The notes under the pieces were generated by a model. The model saw only the letters and a program-made list of their open reading frames with translations. It was not told where the DNA came from and did not search any database. A stretch of 64,000 nt of DNA from an uncultured Aquimarina sp. Lineage in GTDB: Bacteria; Bacteroidota; Bacteroidia; Flavobacteriales; Flavobacteriaceae. This document shows positions 17,246-25,836 of this stretch, piece after piece. Location: the NCBI GenBank assembly GCA_947498935.1, contig CANMMM010000019.1, positions 1 through 64,000 of the forward strand, in the 5' to 3' direction. Every line of letters starts with the position of its first letter. The stretch's first letter is position 1. A program made the position numbers and the translations under genes.

Positions 17246-17767
17246 ATGCAAAAATCGCTACTATATATAGGTTTATTTGTTTTATTGATAGGTTGTAAGG
17301 GAGAACAGAAATTTACGATGGAGGCCAATGAAGTGCTTACGAGTAAAGGTGTTGTAATTCCTGTATATAATTTTGCAAATTTAGAGCCTTTGTTACGGAT
17401 GAAAGATGGTAAAACACGTATCGTAAACTTTTGGGCAACATGGTGTAAGCCCTGTGTAGCTGAATTGCCATATTTTGAATTGATCAATAGCAGGTATCCA
17501 GACGACCAAGTAGAAGTTATTTTGGTAAGCTTGGATTTGCCTAGTCAGGTAGAAAGTAAATTGATTCCTTTTGTAAAAAGACAGCGTATAGAGAGTAAAA
17601 TTTTATTGTTAGACGATCCTGATGCTGATAATTGGATAAGAAAAGTGGATAAGGAGTGGACAGGTTCTATACCAGCTACTATTATTTATAAGGATAATTC
17701 TTCCAATTTTTACGAGCGTTCATTCACCTATAATGAACTCGAAAAAGAACTCAAAAAAATGTTGTAA
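17246..17767 (+). CDS. TlpA-like thioredoxin-fold lipoprotein, 173 aa
   Basis: Lipobox LIGC at about residues 14-17 anchors the protein in the envelope. The thioredoxin core begins with RIVNFWATWCKPCVAELPYF, giving the CxxC redox pair (Cys-Lys-Pro-Cys), and contains the cis-Pro region GSIPATIIYKD. The role is disulfide reduction or exchange in the periplasm, as in cytochrome maturation or thiol defence. A second thioredoxin-fold gene follows 36 bases downstream on the same strand. Confidence 0.88.
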   Translation: MQKSLLYIGLFVLLIGCKGEQKFTMEANEVLTSKGVVIPVYNFANLEPLLRMKDGKTRIVNFWATWCKPCVAELPYFELINSRYPDDQVEVILVSLDLPSQVESKLIPFVKRQRIESKILLLDDPDADNWIRKVDKEWTGSIPATIIYKDNSSNFYERSFTYNELEKELKKML

Positions 17768-17803
17768 GCTCTTAAAACCGCACAAAAGAGTAAATAGTTA
17801 GTT

Positions 17804-18433
17804 ATGAAAACATTAAAAATTTTAGTGGTCATAGCACTGGTTATTGCAGTAAGCGCATTTGCAATAGATAGAGTGAGTGACCAAGCAGTTTCTGATACGG
17901 GATATGCTGTGGGAGATATTGCTACTGATTTTTCGTTAAAAAATGTAGATGATACCATGGTTTCTTTATCAGACTACAAAGACACAAAAGGTTTTGTGGT
18001 CATTTTTACATGCAATCATTGTCCATATTCTGTAGCGTATGAAGATAGGATTATCGCATTAAATGCATCATTAGCGCCAAAAGGTTATCCAGTAATTGCG
18101 ATCAATCCTAATAACCCAAAAGCCTATCCAGAAGATAGTTTTGAACACATGAAAATCAGGGCTAAAGACAAAGGATTTACTTTTCCGTATTTATTTGATG
18201 AAGGTCAGAAAATTTATCCACAATATGGGGCTACGAAAACGCCACATGTATACGTGCTAGAGAAAACAACTGAAGGGTTAGTAGTGCGTTATATCGGAGC
18301 TATAGATAATAATTATAAAGATGCTAAAAAAGCAGATAAGAAATATGTAGAAAATGCTGTTTCTGAATTGTTATCAGGTAAGAAAGTGTCTGTAGAAACG
18401 ACTAAGGCTATCGGTTGCAGTATCAAAGCATAA
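17804..18433 (+). CDS. Redoxin / peroxiredoxin-like secreted protein, 209 aa
   Basis: An N-terminal hydrophobic segment (about residues 5-22) exports or anchors the protein. The redoxin domain has DIATDFSLKNVDD, then FTCNHCPYSVAYEDR with a CxxC pair in the place of the peroxidatic Cys. PYLFDEGQKIYPQYGATKTPHVYVL carries the cis-Pro. The CxxC next to a Pro-Tyr is typical of the thioredoxin-like proteins often annotated AhpC/TSA in Bacteroidota. It probably works with the TlpA-like lipoprotein upstream. Confidence 0.85.
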   Translation: MKTLKILVVIALVIAVSAFAIDRVSDQAVSDTGYAVGDIATDFSLKNVDDTMVSLSDYKDTKGFVVIFTCNHCPYSVAYEDRIIALNASLAPKGYPVIAINPNNPKAYPEDSFEHMKIRAKDKGFTFPYLFDEGQKIYPQYGATKTPHVYVLEKTTEGLVVRYIGAIDNNYKDAKKADKKYVENAVSELLSGKKVSVETTKAIGCSIKA

Positions 18434-18750
18434 TATATGAATGCTAGCACGAGTAAAAATGATGCTATATAGAGTGTGATTTTTCTATGTAGTACTCCTA
18501 TATTTGCATAAGTTATGAAGCTTTACATTAATTACTGTAGGCTTATTAAATAGAGGTGTGTATTTTTTTTGATTTTAGTGAAAATTAAAGTCTTTGTGAC
18601 CAAATACAGTGATTTTTTAGCAGTATAATAATGTTTTGGAAATCAGTAACTTAAAAGTTTGATGGTAACGGATCGTTTCTTATAACAAATTGTAAAAAGT
18701 GTACATCACTTCAAATACTATTATTTACTAATTTTTTTTAATATAAAGAT
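18434..18750. other. Intergenic stretch without a gene
   Basis: This 317-base AT-rich interval separates the redoxin gene from the rhodanese pair. I see no open frame with coding character, no convincing hairpin and no clear promoter element; a promoter for the rhodaneses presumably lies here. Confidence 0.5.
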
Positions 18751-19065
18751 ATGGCTGAGGATATTACACAGCAAGAGTGGGAAGAATTAATCGCTAAAGA
18801 TCAGGACGCAATCATATTGGATGTGAGAACTGCTGAGGAAGTAGCAGAAGGGTTTATTCCTAAAATGAAGCATATAGATATTCGTCTGGGACAAGGATTC
18901 TTAGATGAAGTAGAGAAATTAGATACATCAAAAAATTATTACGTATATTGTAGATCAGGAGCGCGTAGTGCTCAGGCGTGTTCATTGATGAATCAGATGG
19001 GGTTTGAAACTACTTATAATCTGATCGGAGGATTTATGGACTGGGATGGTGAAGTAGCTGAGTAG
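18751..19065 (+). CDS. Rhodanese-domain protein, cytoplasmic, 104 aa
   Basis: Single rhodanese domain. AIILDVRTAEEVAEGFI holds the substrate-recognition Asp/Arg, and the active-site loop is YVYCRSGARSAQA with the catalytic Cys (about residue 72) that would carry a persulfide. No signal sequence is present. It is followed after 16 bases by a second rhodanese that is exported, so the pair may handle sulfane sulfur on both sides of the membrane. Confidence 0.9.
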   Translation: MAEDITQQEWEELIAKDQDAIILDVRTAEEVAEGFIPKMKHIDIRLGQGFLDEVEKLDTSKNYYVYCRSGARSAQACSLMNQMGFETTYNLIGGFMDWDGEVAE

Positions 19066-19081
19066 TAAATTTTAATGCATT

Positions 19082-19486
19082 ATGAAATTATTTTTTCGTT
19101 CTTTTGGTATTTGTCTTTTTTGTGTGCTTGTCCTTACTGGTTGTAAAAATACAACATCACATGACCAAACAGTAGAATTGATTACTGTAGAGGAAATGGA
19201 TCAATTATTAGAAATGAAAAAGGTGCAGCTAATTGATGTACGTACTCCGAAAGAATACGAAAAAGGACATATTTCGGGAGCTATTAATATCGATTTTAGA
19301 GATGCTAATTTCGAATCTTTAATCTCTAGTGTAGATAAAACAAAGCCAGTAGCTGTATACTGCGGACGAGGTGGAAGAAGTGCTGCTTGTGCGTCTGTTA
19401 TGCAAAAAGCAGGTTTTACGAAAATATACGACCTAGATGGAGGTATTTCAGAATGGAAATACAAAGGAAAAAAAGTAACTGAGTAG
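19082..19486 (+). CDS. Rhodanese-domain lipoprotein, 134 aa
   Basis: Lipobox LTGC (about residues 18-21) is followed by a rhodanese domain with VQLIDVRTPKEYEKGHI and the active-site loop AVYCGRGGRSAACASV (catalytic Cys at about residue 96). It is the envelope counterpart of the preceding cytoplasmic rhodanese. A strong terminator ends the unit. Confidence 0.9.
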   Translation: MKLFFRSFGICLFCVLVLTGCKNTTSHDQTVELITVEEMDQLLEMKKVQLIDVRTPKEYEKGHISGAINIDFRDANFESLISSVDKTKPVAVYCGRGGRSAACASVMQKAGFTKIYDLDGGISEWKYKGKKVTE

Positions 19487-19511
19487 TGTTTATCAGCTAC
19501 TTAAATTAAGA

Positions 19512-19560
19512 CACATAAAAAAAATCATATTCAAAAAATGAATATGATTTTTTTTATGTG
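19512..19560. terminator. Bidirectional intrinsic terminator
   Basis: A near-perfect inverted repeat (CACATAAAAAAAATCATATTC / GAATATGATTTTTTTTATGTG around AAAAAAT) lies between the convergent rhodanese and LuxR-type genes, with A and T runs suited to termination in both directions. Confidence 0.85.
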
Positions 19561-19569
19561 CATTGTTAA

Positions 19570-20244
19570 TCAACTATCTAAAGCGGTATTGTTAGGGTTT
19601 AGTAGTTGGAATTTGCTCAGTAGCTGGTATAGATTTTGCTTTCTATTGAGCTTCATTTTTTTTCTAATTCTATACCGTATTGTTTTTACACTATTAGGTG
19701 ATATATTCAGAATTTTGGCAATTTCTTTAGAATCAAACCCTTGTTGTATTAAGATGCATAATCGTACTTCTGATCTACTTAATGAGGGGTGAGCTTGTTT
19801 TAAATTAGTGACCAATTCTTCGTTCATAGCATATGAATAACTAAGTGATTCTTTAAGATCTCCCTGATTAGAAGAAAAATGTTCTAATAGGCTAGTCAAT
19901 GCATTCGTTTTGTTTAGATCGTTGCTGAATTCCTTTTTAAACTCTTTTAGCTTATTCTCTATAGATAATAATGTGATACTTTGTTTAGAAATGCAGTTAA
20001 ACTTTTTGTTTTTCTGCTCTAATAAGCGAATGATTTTATTCTTTTTTAAAAGAAGGAGTAATAAGATACTGTCGAGAGGGATGTGAAGTATTCTATGTAG
20101 ACTGACGATAGATTCATGCGTTTCGGAGTTTGTATAAGGGATTATAAACGATATAACTTCAATAAGTATAAATATAGATAATAGTGCTACACTGTTTAGT
20201 TTTAGTCTATTGTTTTCTAAAATAGATGATGAGATCGAATTCAT
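19570..20244 (-). CDS. Membrane-anchored LuxR-type HTH regulator, 224 aa
   Basis: Two hydrophobic segments near residues 17-36 and 50-66 would anchor the N-terminus. A coiled-coil-like Lys/Glu-rich region lies at about 68-115. The C-terminal LuxR-type helix-turn-helix reads SRSEVRLCILIQQGFDSKEI, then AKILNISPNSVKTIRYRIRKK (about 155-205). In Bacteroidota such proteins often carry periplasmic TPR domains; this one has no sensor domain of that kind, which makes it a minimal form. No target genes can be named. Confidence 0.8.
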   Translation of the reverse strand: MNSISSSILENNRLKLNSVALLSIFILIEVISFIIPYTNSETHESIVSLHRILHIPLDSILLLLLLKKNKIIRLLEQKNKKFNCISKQSITLLSIENKLKEFKKEFSNDLNKTNALTSLLEHFSSNQGDLKESLSYSYAMNEELVTNLKQAHPSLSRSEVRLCILIQQGFDSKEIAKILNISPNSVKTIRYRIRKKMKLNRKQNLYQLLSKFQLLNPNNTALDS

Positions 20245-21398
20245 TTTTTGGGGATTATAATGAGGTTAATTTTAAAAATGTTTTAGGTACTGTATGATCA
20301 GGTTTGGATAGGGGAGGTATAGTTTTGTTGCATGTTTTTTTAGTTTTTATACTGTGATGGTTTTGATGTTTAGCTTCTTTATAAGCGTATTTCTTATGTA
20401 AGATAATTACGAATCATTATGTTTCTATTTAGTCGATTTGATATAGGTAAATTACAAGCTTATGTGCTTTTGATAGGGGAAAATGTACAATCAGATTACT
20501 GTGTTGTACAAAGCGTAACATCTATTGTATAAATGTAAGAAAAAGTAGTGTGTTGATAGAAAATCTTGCCTATTGCTTATGTTTTTGTTTATCAGTTAAT
20601 TGAGTGATAGCAAGCTTTTGGTCTAGTTACAGGCTCCTGAGAGAGTGCTTTTTTAGGCGTTCTATTTTGAGTAAAGAAAAAGATGTAATTCCCTTCTTTT
20701 TATAAACATATTTCATGCTATAAAATAAAATGATCAATAGTAGGTAATTTATTTTTATGAAATAGAACATTTATGGAAATACAGCGAATTATGGTATGAT
20801 GTAGAGGGTGAAGTGGTTTGAATTCTTGCTGTTGCAACAAAAATCGAAAATTCTGCGAATCAGCATAGTGGTTTGCTTGTTGTATAGGGGTACTGCAGAG
20901 TTTAAAACTTTTCAAAGATCATTTTGCATAACAACTTTTAGAAAAATAAACCATTTCAATATCAGAAATTGGTGTTGTAGTATGTAAAATGAGCTTCTTT
21001 TTAGGTGTTGAATTGCTATGTGGTTATTTTAATGTTGTTTATTAAAGTAGTTATTTTTGTTTTTAGTGTATAAAATAAAGGATTGTTAACATTCTTTTGG
21101 TTAGTTTTAGTGATATGGTGGTTTGTGTGTTAAGTTGTTTGTTTTCAGGTTTTTGTTGTTGTTTTGTTGTTTTGGTTAGTAAAGATAGAAGTCAATTGAC
21201 CTTTTGTAGGCCTTCTTTTTTTTGAAGAATCTGGATTGTTAGACAACTTTGTAACAAGCGAAATGCAATGTGTGAGTAGTTTACTAAGAATACGTATTTA
21301 GTGCAAAATGGCCAGTGTACTACAATAGTATATATGTTAGAAGCTCTTACAGTCATTGCTAGCTTGTGAACATAAGTTGAATCTAAAATTTTTTAAAA
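20245..21398. other. 1.15-kb gene-free interval
   Basis: Long AT-rich interval between divergent genes. The only frame of note, 20915-20718 on the minus strand (65 codons), has no start context, family resemblance or partner. I see no tRNA-like fold, no long inverted repeat and no IS remnant. Confidence 0.5.
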
Positions 21399-22538
21399 AT
21401 GAAAACAAACAAGAATTTATGGTTAGTAGGATTAGGAATAGCAGGGCTATTCGTATTTAATTCCTGTGAAAACGAAGAAGAAGTAGTGGATGAATCAATT
21501 TCTCCTGTTGATTTTGTCTCGACACAGATTCCATCAAATAATATCCCTAATGAATTAGGGGCTGATGATTTTAAAAATAGAGGGATTCGATTGGTTAAGT
21601 TTGAGGATAATGGGCAGGTAGCTAATGTGATTTCAAATTCTAGGGAACTAAAGAGGGTTCCTGCGGATATTGAGTTTATTAAAGAGCCAAAAGAACTGAA
21701 ATTTCCTGAACGAATAAGAACAAAAATGAATATTGATGACCTGTCTAAGCTATCAGGGGTAGGTAAGAATTTTATTTTATCGAATATTGCGGCCAAAACA
21801 GGTAAGAATGTTGTGGCAGTTGCTGTCGGTGGAAAAACATATTATAAGTCAAATAGCGTCGCATCAAGTATTCCTTTTAGTATAAAGCGTGAATTAGAGC
21901 AAAAGGAAAAAGATTTTGGTGCTTGGGCATTATCAGATCCAACTATTACGTATGGACCGAGTAAGGTGTTAAAAAATAAATTAAAGCAAAAGGGTAATGG
22001 ATATATTAGTTGTAATCCCGCAGATTCTCCACTGTCTGATTCTTTTACAAGGACAGAATCAAAAACCAAAGAATCTAATTGGAATGTAACAGGTGGTTTG
22101 TCAGTTGCTCTAGAGGGAGGAGTAATGGTACCTTTTTTAGCGGAAAGTAGACTTACAACTACAATTACGCTTACAGCTGGTGGAGGTGGATCAAAATCTA
22201 CTACAGAATCTATTTCATATACTGCAAATCTAAATGTTCCAGGTATGTCAGCAATGCTACTAAGAGAATTTACTAGAGATTTTGAGGCTGAGAACGATTT
22301 TAGTTTTTGGATGGAGTTTGATGGATATGTGCAATACATATATAATGACCAAGGTAAAGTTGGACGAGGACAAATAAAAGTATGGGATGCTTTGTTTTCA
22401 GAAAGAGGTCAGAAGCCTAATAGATTTCTTGTTACAGGAACTGCGACACAGTCGTCTATAGGGGATAGATTGTTTAGTAGAAAGATATTCACAGATCAAG
22501 ATGCAAAGGACTTATGTCCTGATCTACAAGTACAATAG
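21399..22538 (+). CDS. Lipoprotein with aerolysin/ETX-MTX2-like beta segment, 379 aa
   Basis: Lipobox FNSC at about residues 20-23 is followed by an acidic tether. The central part (about 210-300) has the Ser/Thr-alternating amphipathic strands typical of aerolysin-type pore formers: SDSFTRTESKTKESNWNVTG, then GGVMVPFLAESRLTTTITLT, AGGGGSKSTTESISYTANL and a V/P-rich return strand with NVPGMSAMLL. The N-terminal 200 residues carry no motif I recognise. If the analogy holds, it is a lipid-anchored pore former or a relative with a carrier role. The assignment rests on pattern alone. Confidence 0.55.
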   Translation: MKTNKNLWLVGLGIAGLFVFNSCENEEEVVDESISPVDFVSTQIPSNNIPNELGADDFKNRGIRLVKFEDNGQVANVISNSRELKRVPADIEFIKEPKELKFPERIRTKMNIDDLSKLSGVGKNFILSNIAAKTGKNVVAVAVGGKTYYKSNSVASSIPFSIKRELEQKEKDFGAWALSDPTITYGPSKVLKNKLKQKGNGYISCNPADSPLSDSFTRTESKTKESNWNVTGGLSVALEGGVMVPFLAESRLTTTITLTAGGGGSKSTTESISYTANLNVPGMSAMLLREFTRDFEAENDFSFWMEFDGYVQYIYNDQGKVGRGQIKVWDALFSERGQKPNRFLVTGTATQSSIGDRLFSRKIFTDQDAKDLCPDLQVQ

Positions 22539-22660
22539 GTGGTAGAAATGTATTGTTTGGTTTTTGTGTATAAGCAATCATAACATAGTACTTTTGGTAA
22601 ATAAAAGTATTGTGTATCTACCATACTATTGGTAATGCTCCAAACTCAACTGTAATAGTG

Positions 22661-22686
22661 GCCCAAAAGTATATATGCTTTTGGGC
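22661..22686 (+). terminator. Hairpin after the aerolysin-like lipoprotein gene
   Basis: GCCCAAAAG pairs with CTTTTGGGC around an 8-base loop, 122 bases after the stop codon. The following sequence (TGCTTTTGGTTTTAG) is T-rich but not a clean U run. Confidence 0.5.
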
Positions 22687-22789
22687 TGCTTTTGGTTTTA
22701 GTGGGATTAAAAGGGTAGTGTAGGATGCGTTTTTTTTGGGGAATGATGGTGTTTGTAGTAAAAAGTAGGGTTATTCTTAGTAGAATACG

Positions 22790-22797
22790 TATATTTG
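22790..22797 (+). promoter_or_regulatory. Candidate -7 element (TATATTTG) pointing into the small-peptide locus
   Basis: TATATTTG matches TAnnTTTG. A transcript starting about 7 bases later would run antisense across the 33-aa peptide gene and end at the hairpin at 22983-23019. Confidence 0.4.
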
Positions 22798-22804
22798 TAC
22801 TAAG

Positions 22805-22826
22805 AAAAAACCACCCCGTGGGGTGG
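22805..22826 (-). terminator. Terminator of the 33-aa peptide gene
   Basis: The stem CCACCCC/GGGGTGG (22811-22826) is followed on the minus strand by six U residues and begins 13 bases after the peptide's stop codon. It supports the small frame being a transcribed gene. Confidence 0.7.
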
Positions 22827-22838
22827 ATAAATAAAAAA

Positions 22839-22940
22839 TTATTTTTTTCTGGCATTTTTGATCGCGGTATACAGCTTTATAATAGCTGTAATCAATCCAA
22901 GAATACCGATGATGGTCTTCCAAACTAAATTTTCCATCAT
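22839..22940 (-). CDS. 33-aa hydrophobic, basic-tailed peptide
   Basis: The frame runs from ATG at 22940-22938 to TAA at 22841-22839. It has an acidic start (MMENLVW), a hydrophobic helix (about residues 7-24: KTIIGILGLITAIIKLY) and a Lys/Arg-rich end (KNARKK). A GC-rich hairpin with a U run follows within 15 bases. Size and shape fit type I toxins or PSM-like peptides, but no family is recognised. A possible antisense transcript covers it. The alternative start at the second Met changes only one residue. Confidence 0.6.
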   Translation of the reverse strand: MMENLVWKTIIGILGLITAIIKLYTAIKNARKK

Positions 22941-22982
22941 TTTAGAGCCGACGTATGAAACAATAGCCTGAACAAAAAAGAT

Positions 22983-23019
22983 AAAGTCAATAGCTGCAAC
23001 TATTGACTTTCTTTTTTTC
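22983..23019. terminator. Hairpin AAAGTCAATAG/CTATTGACTTT with T-rich flanks
   Basis: An 11-bp stem around a short loop, followed on the plus strand by CTTTTTTTCT and on the minus strand by ATCTTTTTT, so it could terminate transcription in either direction. The word AAAGTCAATAGCT recurs at about 23080. Confidence 0.65.
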
Positions 23020-23315
23020 TCCCTGTACGTCTCGCTCCTGTATTAGACAGGGAACTGAACAGACAAAAAACAGTATATAAAGTCAATAGCTTATGATGTA
23101 ACCATCATGTCAAAGATACGATGCATCTTACTGAGGGTGTATACGGTTAATCCGTAGTGCTCCCATAGTTGCAGTTTTTGTAGGTAGTAGTGATTGGAGG
23201 AGGTGTATAACTATAAAAAAGTAATAACTACGCTCGTTGATCGAATTTAAAATGAAGTGTTTTTTGAATTGTCCTTAATTTGTTAAACGAAAATTACATT
23301 CCCCTTTTTACTCTC

Positions 23316-23360
23316 CTAAAAAAAATAACCCCTTGAAAATAAAGGGGTTATTTTGTTTTT
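23316..23360. terminator. Terminator downstream of the metal island
   Basis: AATAACCCCTT pairs with AAGGGGTTATT around GAAAATA. The A run (minus strand: U run) and T-rich flank make it usable in both directions. It lies about 100 bases beyond the stop of the cadA-like gene and marks the left edge of the island. The remainder of 23020-23315 shows no gene. Confidence 0.7.
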
Positions 23361-23456
23361 TGTGGGCTCCAAGCGAAAGAGTTCGAACTTTTTGAATGAC
23401 GATGTTAACTTAATCATCTCAAAATCAATGTTTATAAATAATCAGGCTGCAAGGAT

Positions 23457-25424
23457 TTAGTTCCACTTCATCTTTTGCAACCTGACAGCATTTAAAATTG
23501 CAAGCAAGGCAACACCTACATCTGCAAAAACAGCTTCCCACATTGTGGCTAGTCCACCGGCTCCTAAAATGAGAACTATAATTTTTACGCCAAAGGCTAA
23601 AACAATATTTTGCCAAACAATACTTCTGGTAGAACGTCCTATTTTTATAGAACGGGCAATTTTTGAAGGTTGGTCGTTTTGAATGATAACATCTGCCGTT
23701 TCTATGGCAACATCACTTCCTAAACCACCCATTGCCATACCAACATCACTTGCTGCCAAAACTGGTGCGTCATTAATACCATCGCCTATAAAAGCGACTG
23801 TTGTATCTGGTTGTGCTTTGAGTTTTTCTACTTCGTTAAGCTTATCTTCTGGCAACAAACCACCTTTTGCCCAATCAATACCTAATTCTTTAGCGACTTT
23901 TTGCGTAATGGAATCTTTATCCCCAGACAGCATTATGATTTTTGAAATACCAGCCTCGCGAATTTGCTTAATCGCCTGATGGGCATCTTCCTTCAGTTCA
24001 TCTGCAATCGTTACGTAACCTGCAAATTTGCCATCTATTCCTACCATTACTATAGATTCCACAATAGTATCAGTTTCTGAAGGGACATCAATGCTATTTG
24101 AAGTCATTAAAGCTTTGTTTCCTACCAGCACGGTTTTTCCGTTTACGGTTCCTTTCAATCCTTTTCCCGCGATTTCAGTTACGTCGGTTGCGTCATAGTC
24201 GGCACCGTCAGCTTTATATTCCATAATGGCTTTGGCGATGGGATGTGTGGATTGCTCTTCCATCGCCATCAGGTATTGCATAAATTCCGCTTCCGCGAAA
24301 GCGGATGTATTGACCACTTCCTTAATCTTAAAGACCCCTTTAGTAACAGTTCCCGTTTTGTCCATTACCACGGTATTTACTTTGGTCATCGCATCCAAAA
24401 AGGAAGCGCCCTTGAATAAAATACCGTTACGTGATGCTGCACCCAGACCACCGAAATAGCCCAAAGGAATGGAAATGACCAATGCACAGGGACAGGAAAT
24501 AACTAAGAAAATTAATGCTCTGTACAACCAGTCACGAAACACGTAATCATCAACAAAGAAATAAGGAAGAAAAGTCAGACCAATTGCCAGAAATACAACG
24601 ATAGGTGTGTAAATCCGTGCAAACTTTCTGATGAACAATTCAGTCTTTGATTTACGAGCGGTTGCATTCTGCACCATATCCAGAATACGTGCGATAGAAC
24701 TGTCTTTAAACTCCTTAGTAGTTTCTACCTCAATAACTCCATCGAGATTGATGCTTCCTGCAAAGACAGACGCTTCTTTTTGAATAGTGGCTGGTTTGCT
24801 TTCTCCAGTAAGAGCGGCGGTATTAAACGAACCTTTATCTGAAAGCAAAATACCATCAAGTGGTACTTTTTCTCCTACTCGCACTTGAATTTTTTCGCCT
24901 ATCTCAACCGTCTCAGGATTAACCGAGATGAAGTCTCCATTACGATATACTAGCGCCTCATTAGGTCGTACGTCTAACAAAGCTTTAATATTTCCTTTTG
25001 CTCGGTTAACAGCTGCTTGTTGAAACAATTCACCCACAGCATAAAATAACATTACAGCTACACCTTCTGGGTATTCTCCTATGGCAAATGCACCCAAAGT
25101 TGCAATGGACATTAAAAAGAACTCCGTAAAGAAATCTCCATTTCTGATACTTTTCAGGCCTTCTTTAATTACTGGAAGCCCAACAGGAATATAGGCTACG
25201 GTGTACCATACGATTCTTACCCATCCTTTGAAGAAGGAAAAAGTGTCAAAATAGTCAACTGCAATACCTAATATAAGCATTACAAAGCTGATAATCGCAG
25301 GTAGATATGTTTTCAAATTAGACACTTCGTCTGGGCTACTATGATTGTGTCCATCATCGTGACTGTGGTCACCAGAATGTTTTTGCGTGTCTAAGTCTCT
25401 TAAGTTTACTTTTTTCTTTTTCAT
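23457..25424 (-). CDS. cadA: Zn/Cd/Pb-type P1B ATPase (CadA/ZntA-like), 655 aa
   Basis: The enzyme exports divalent soft-metal cations using ATP. Residues 1-32 are His/Asp-rich (HSGDHSHDDGHNHSS) and stand in for the usual HMA domain, which is missing. The ion-binding motif SCPCALVISIP lies in the sixth helix, the phosphorylated Asp is in VMDKTGTVTKG, the HP motif is STHPIAKAIM, and the ATP hinge is GDGINDAPVLAASDVG. The CPC with His-rich N-terminus favours Zn/Cd over Cu. It overlaps the DUF3703 gene by ATGA. One palindrome variant lies inside the gene at 24286-24305, coding SAFAEAE. Confidence 0.9.
   Translation of the reverse strand: MKKKKVNLRDLDTQKHSGDHSHDDGHNHSSPDEVSNLKTYLPAIISFVMLILGIAVDYFDTFSFFKGWVRIVWYTVAYIPVGLPVIKEGLKSIRNGDFFTEFFLMSIATLGAFAIGEYPEGVAVMLFYAVGELFQQAAVNRAKGNIKALLDVRPNEALVYRNGDFISVNPETVEIGEKIQVRVGEKVPLDGILLSDKGSFNTAALTGESKPATIQKEASVFAGSINLDGVIEVETTKEFKDSSIARILDMVQNATARKSKTELFIRKFARIYTPIVVFLAIGLTFLPYFFVDDYVFRDWLYRALIFLVISCPCALVISIPLGYFGGLGAASRNGILFKGASFLDAMTKVNTVVMDKTGTVTKGVFKIKEVVNTSAFAEAEFMQYLMAMEEQSTHPIAKAIMEYKADGADYDATDVTEIAGKGLKGTVNGKTVLVGNKALMTSNSIDVPSETDTIVESIVMVGIDGKFAGYVTIADELKEDAHQAIKQIREAGISKIIMLSGDKDSITQKVAKELGIDWAKGGLLPEDKLNEVEKLKAQPDTTVAFIGDGINDAPVLAASDVGMAMGGLGSDVAIETADVIIQNDQPSKIARSIKIGRSTRSIVWQNIVLAFGVKIIVLILGAGGLATMWEAVFADVGVALLAILNAVRLQKMKWN
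24286..24305. repeat. Dispersed palindrome site 1 (one mismatch)
   Basis: TCCGCTTCCGCGAAAGCGGA, in the cadA-like gene. Differs from the perfect word at one base. Confidence 0.85.
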
Positions 25425-25789
25425 TTACTATTGAATAAATTAATTATGTCATTTGGCATAGGCATACGTTTTAATGGTGGCACATTTGAACCTCCTGTAT
25501 TTCCTAGTGGCACGTGATTAATAAACGACTTCCAACCACCAACAACTAATCTGATTATTTGACCAAATACTTCTTTAGTATTCTTTTGCATAAACCCAAA
25601 TTTCAACATTAACCAATGTGAATAGGTATGTTCAATGGGATAAGATTGACCTATAATATGACTCCTTTCTAAATGATGCCAGGCAATAGCAAATTGTTCC
25701 ATTTTTAAATTATTGCGGTACAACTCTAATTCTTTACAATATGCCTGTTTTAGATGTCTTGGTATTTTAATATTTAACGTCATATCCAA
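25421..25789 (-). CDS. DUF3703-family protein, 122 aa
   Basis: Small soluble protein with helices carrying WHHLERSHIIGQSYPIEHTYSHW, VGGWKSFINHVPLGNTGGSN and PPLKRMPMP, which matches DUF3703 as found next to metal efflux genes. Several conserved His suggest metal contact. The stop codon overlaps the ATPase start (ATGA), so it is translationally coupled to it. The exact role is unknown. Confidence 0.8.
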   Translation of the reverse strand: MDMTLNIKIPRHLKQAYCKELELYRNNLKMEQFAIAWHHLERSHIIGQSYPIEHTYSHWLMLKFGFMQKNTKEVFGQIIRLVVGGWKSFINHVPLGNTGGSNVPPLKRMPMPNDIINLFNSK

Positions 25790-25799
25790 TGATTTTTTA

Positions 25800-25807
25800 T
25801 AAAAGTA
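25800..25807 (-). promoter_or_regulatory. Candidate -7 element (TACTTTTA) before DUF3703-cadA
   Basis: TACTTTTA on the minus strand is one base off TAnnTTTG and lies 13 bases downstream of a dyad that is also found at the other promoter of this island. Confidence 0.35.
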
Positions 25808-25820
25808 GTTTAATAACTAG

Positions 25821-25835
25821 TGCAACAGAAGTGCA
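25821..25835 (-). promoter_or_regulatory. Candidate Fur-family operator, copy 1 (TGCAACAGAAGTGCA)
   Basis: A 15-base imperfect dyad with TGCA at both ends. The same framework (TGCAAC, central G, GTGCA) occurs at 32371-32385, at nearly the same distance from a -7-like element. It lies in front of DUF3703-cadA, just after the Fur-family gene. Confidence 0.45.
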
Positions 25836-25836
25836 T

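Noticed and set aside
796-18700. Shared word TATARCAAATTGTAAAAAGT near 800 and 18,690
   Set aside because: About 19 of 20 bases match, but the sequence is low-complexity AT-rich DNA and the flanks do not align; chance is sufficient.
20718-20915. 65-codon minus-strand frame in the long gene-free interval
   Set aside because: No promoter, terminator or motif in support; composition is like the surrounding intergenic DNA.
23363-23400. tRNA gene
   Set aside because: The T-arm-like GTTCGAA is present, but stems pair poorly and no D-arm or anticodon arm follows, so it is not a functional tRNA; kept only as a possible junction remnant.
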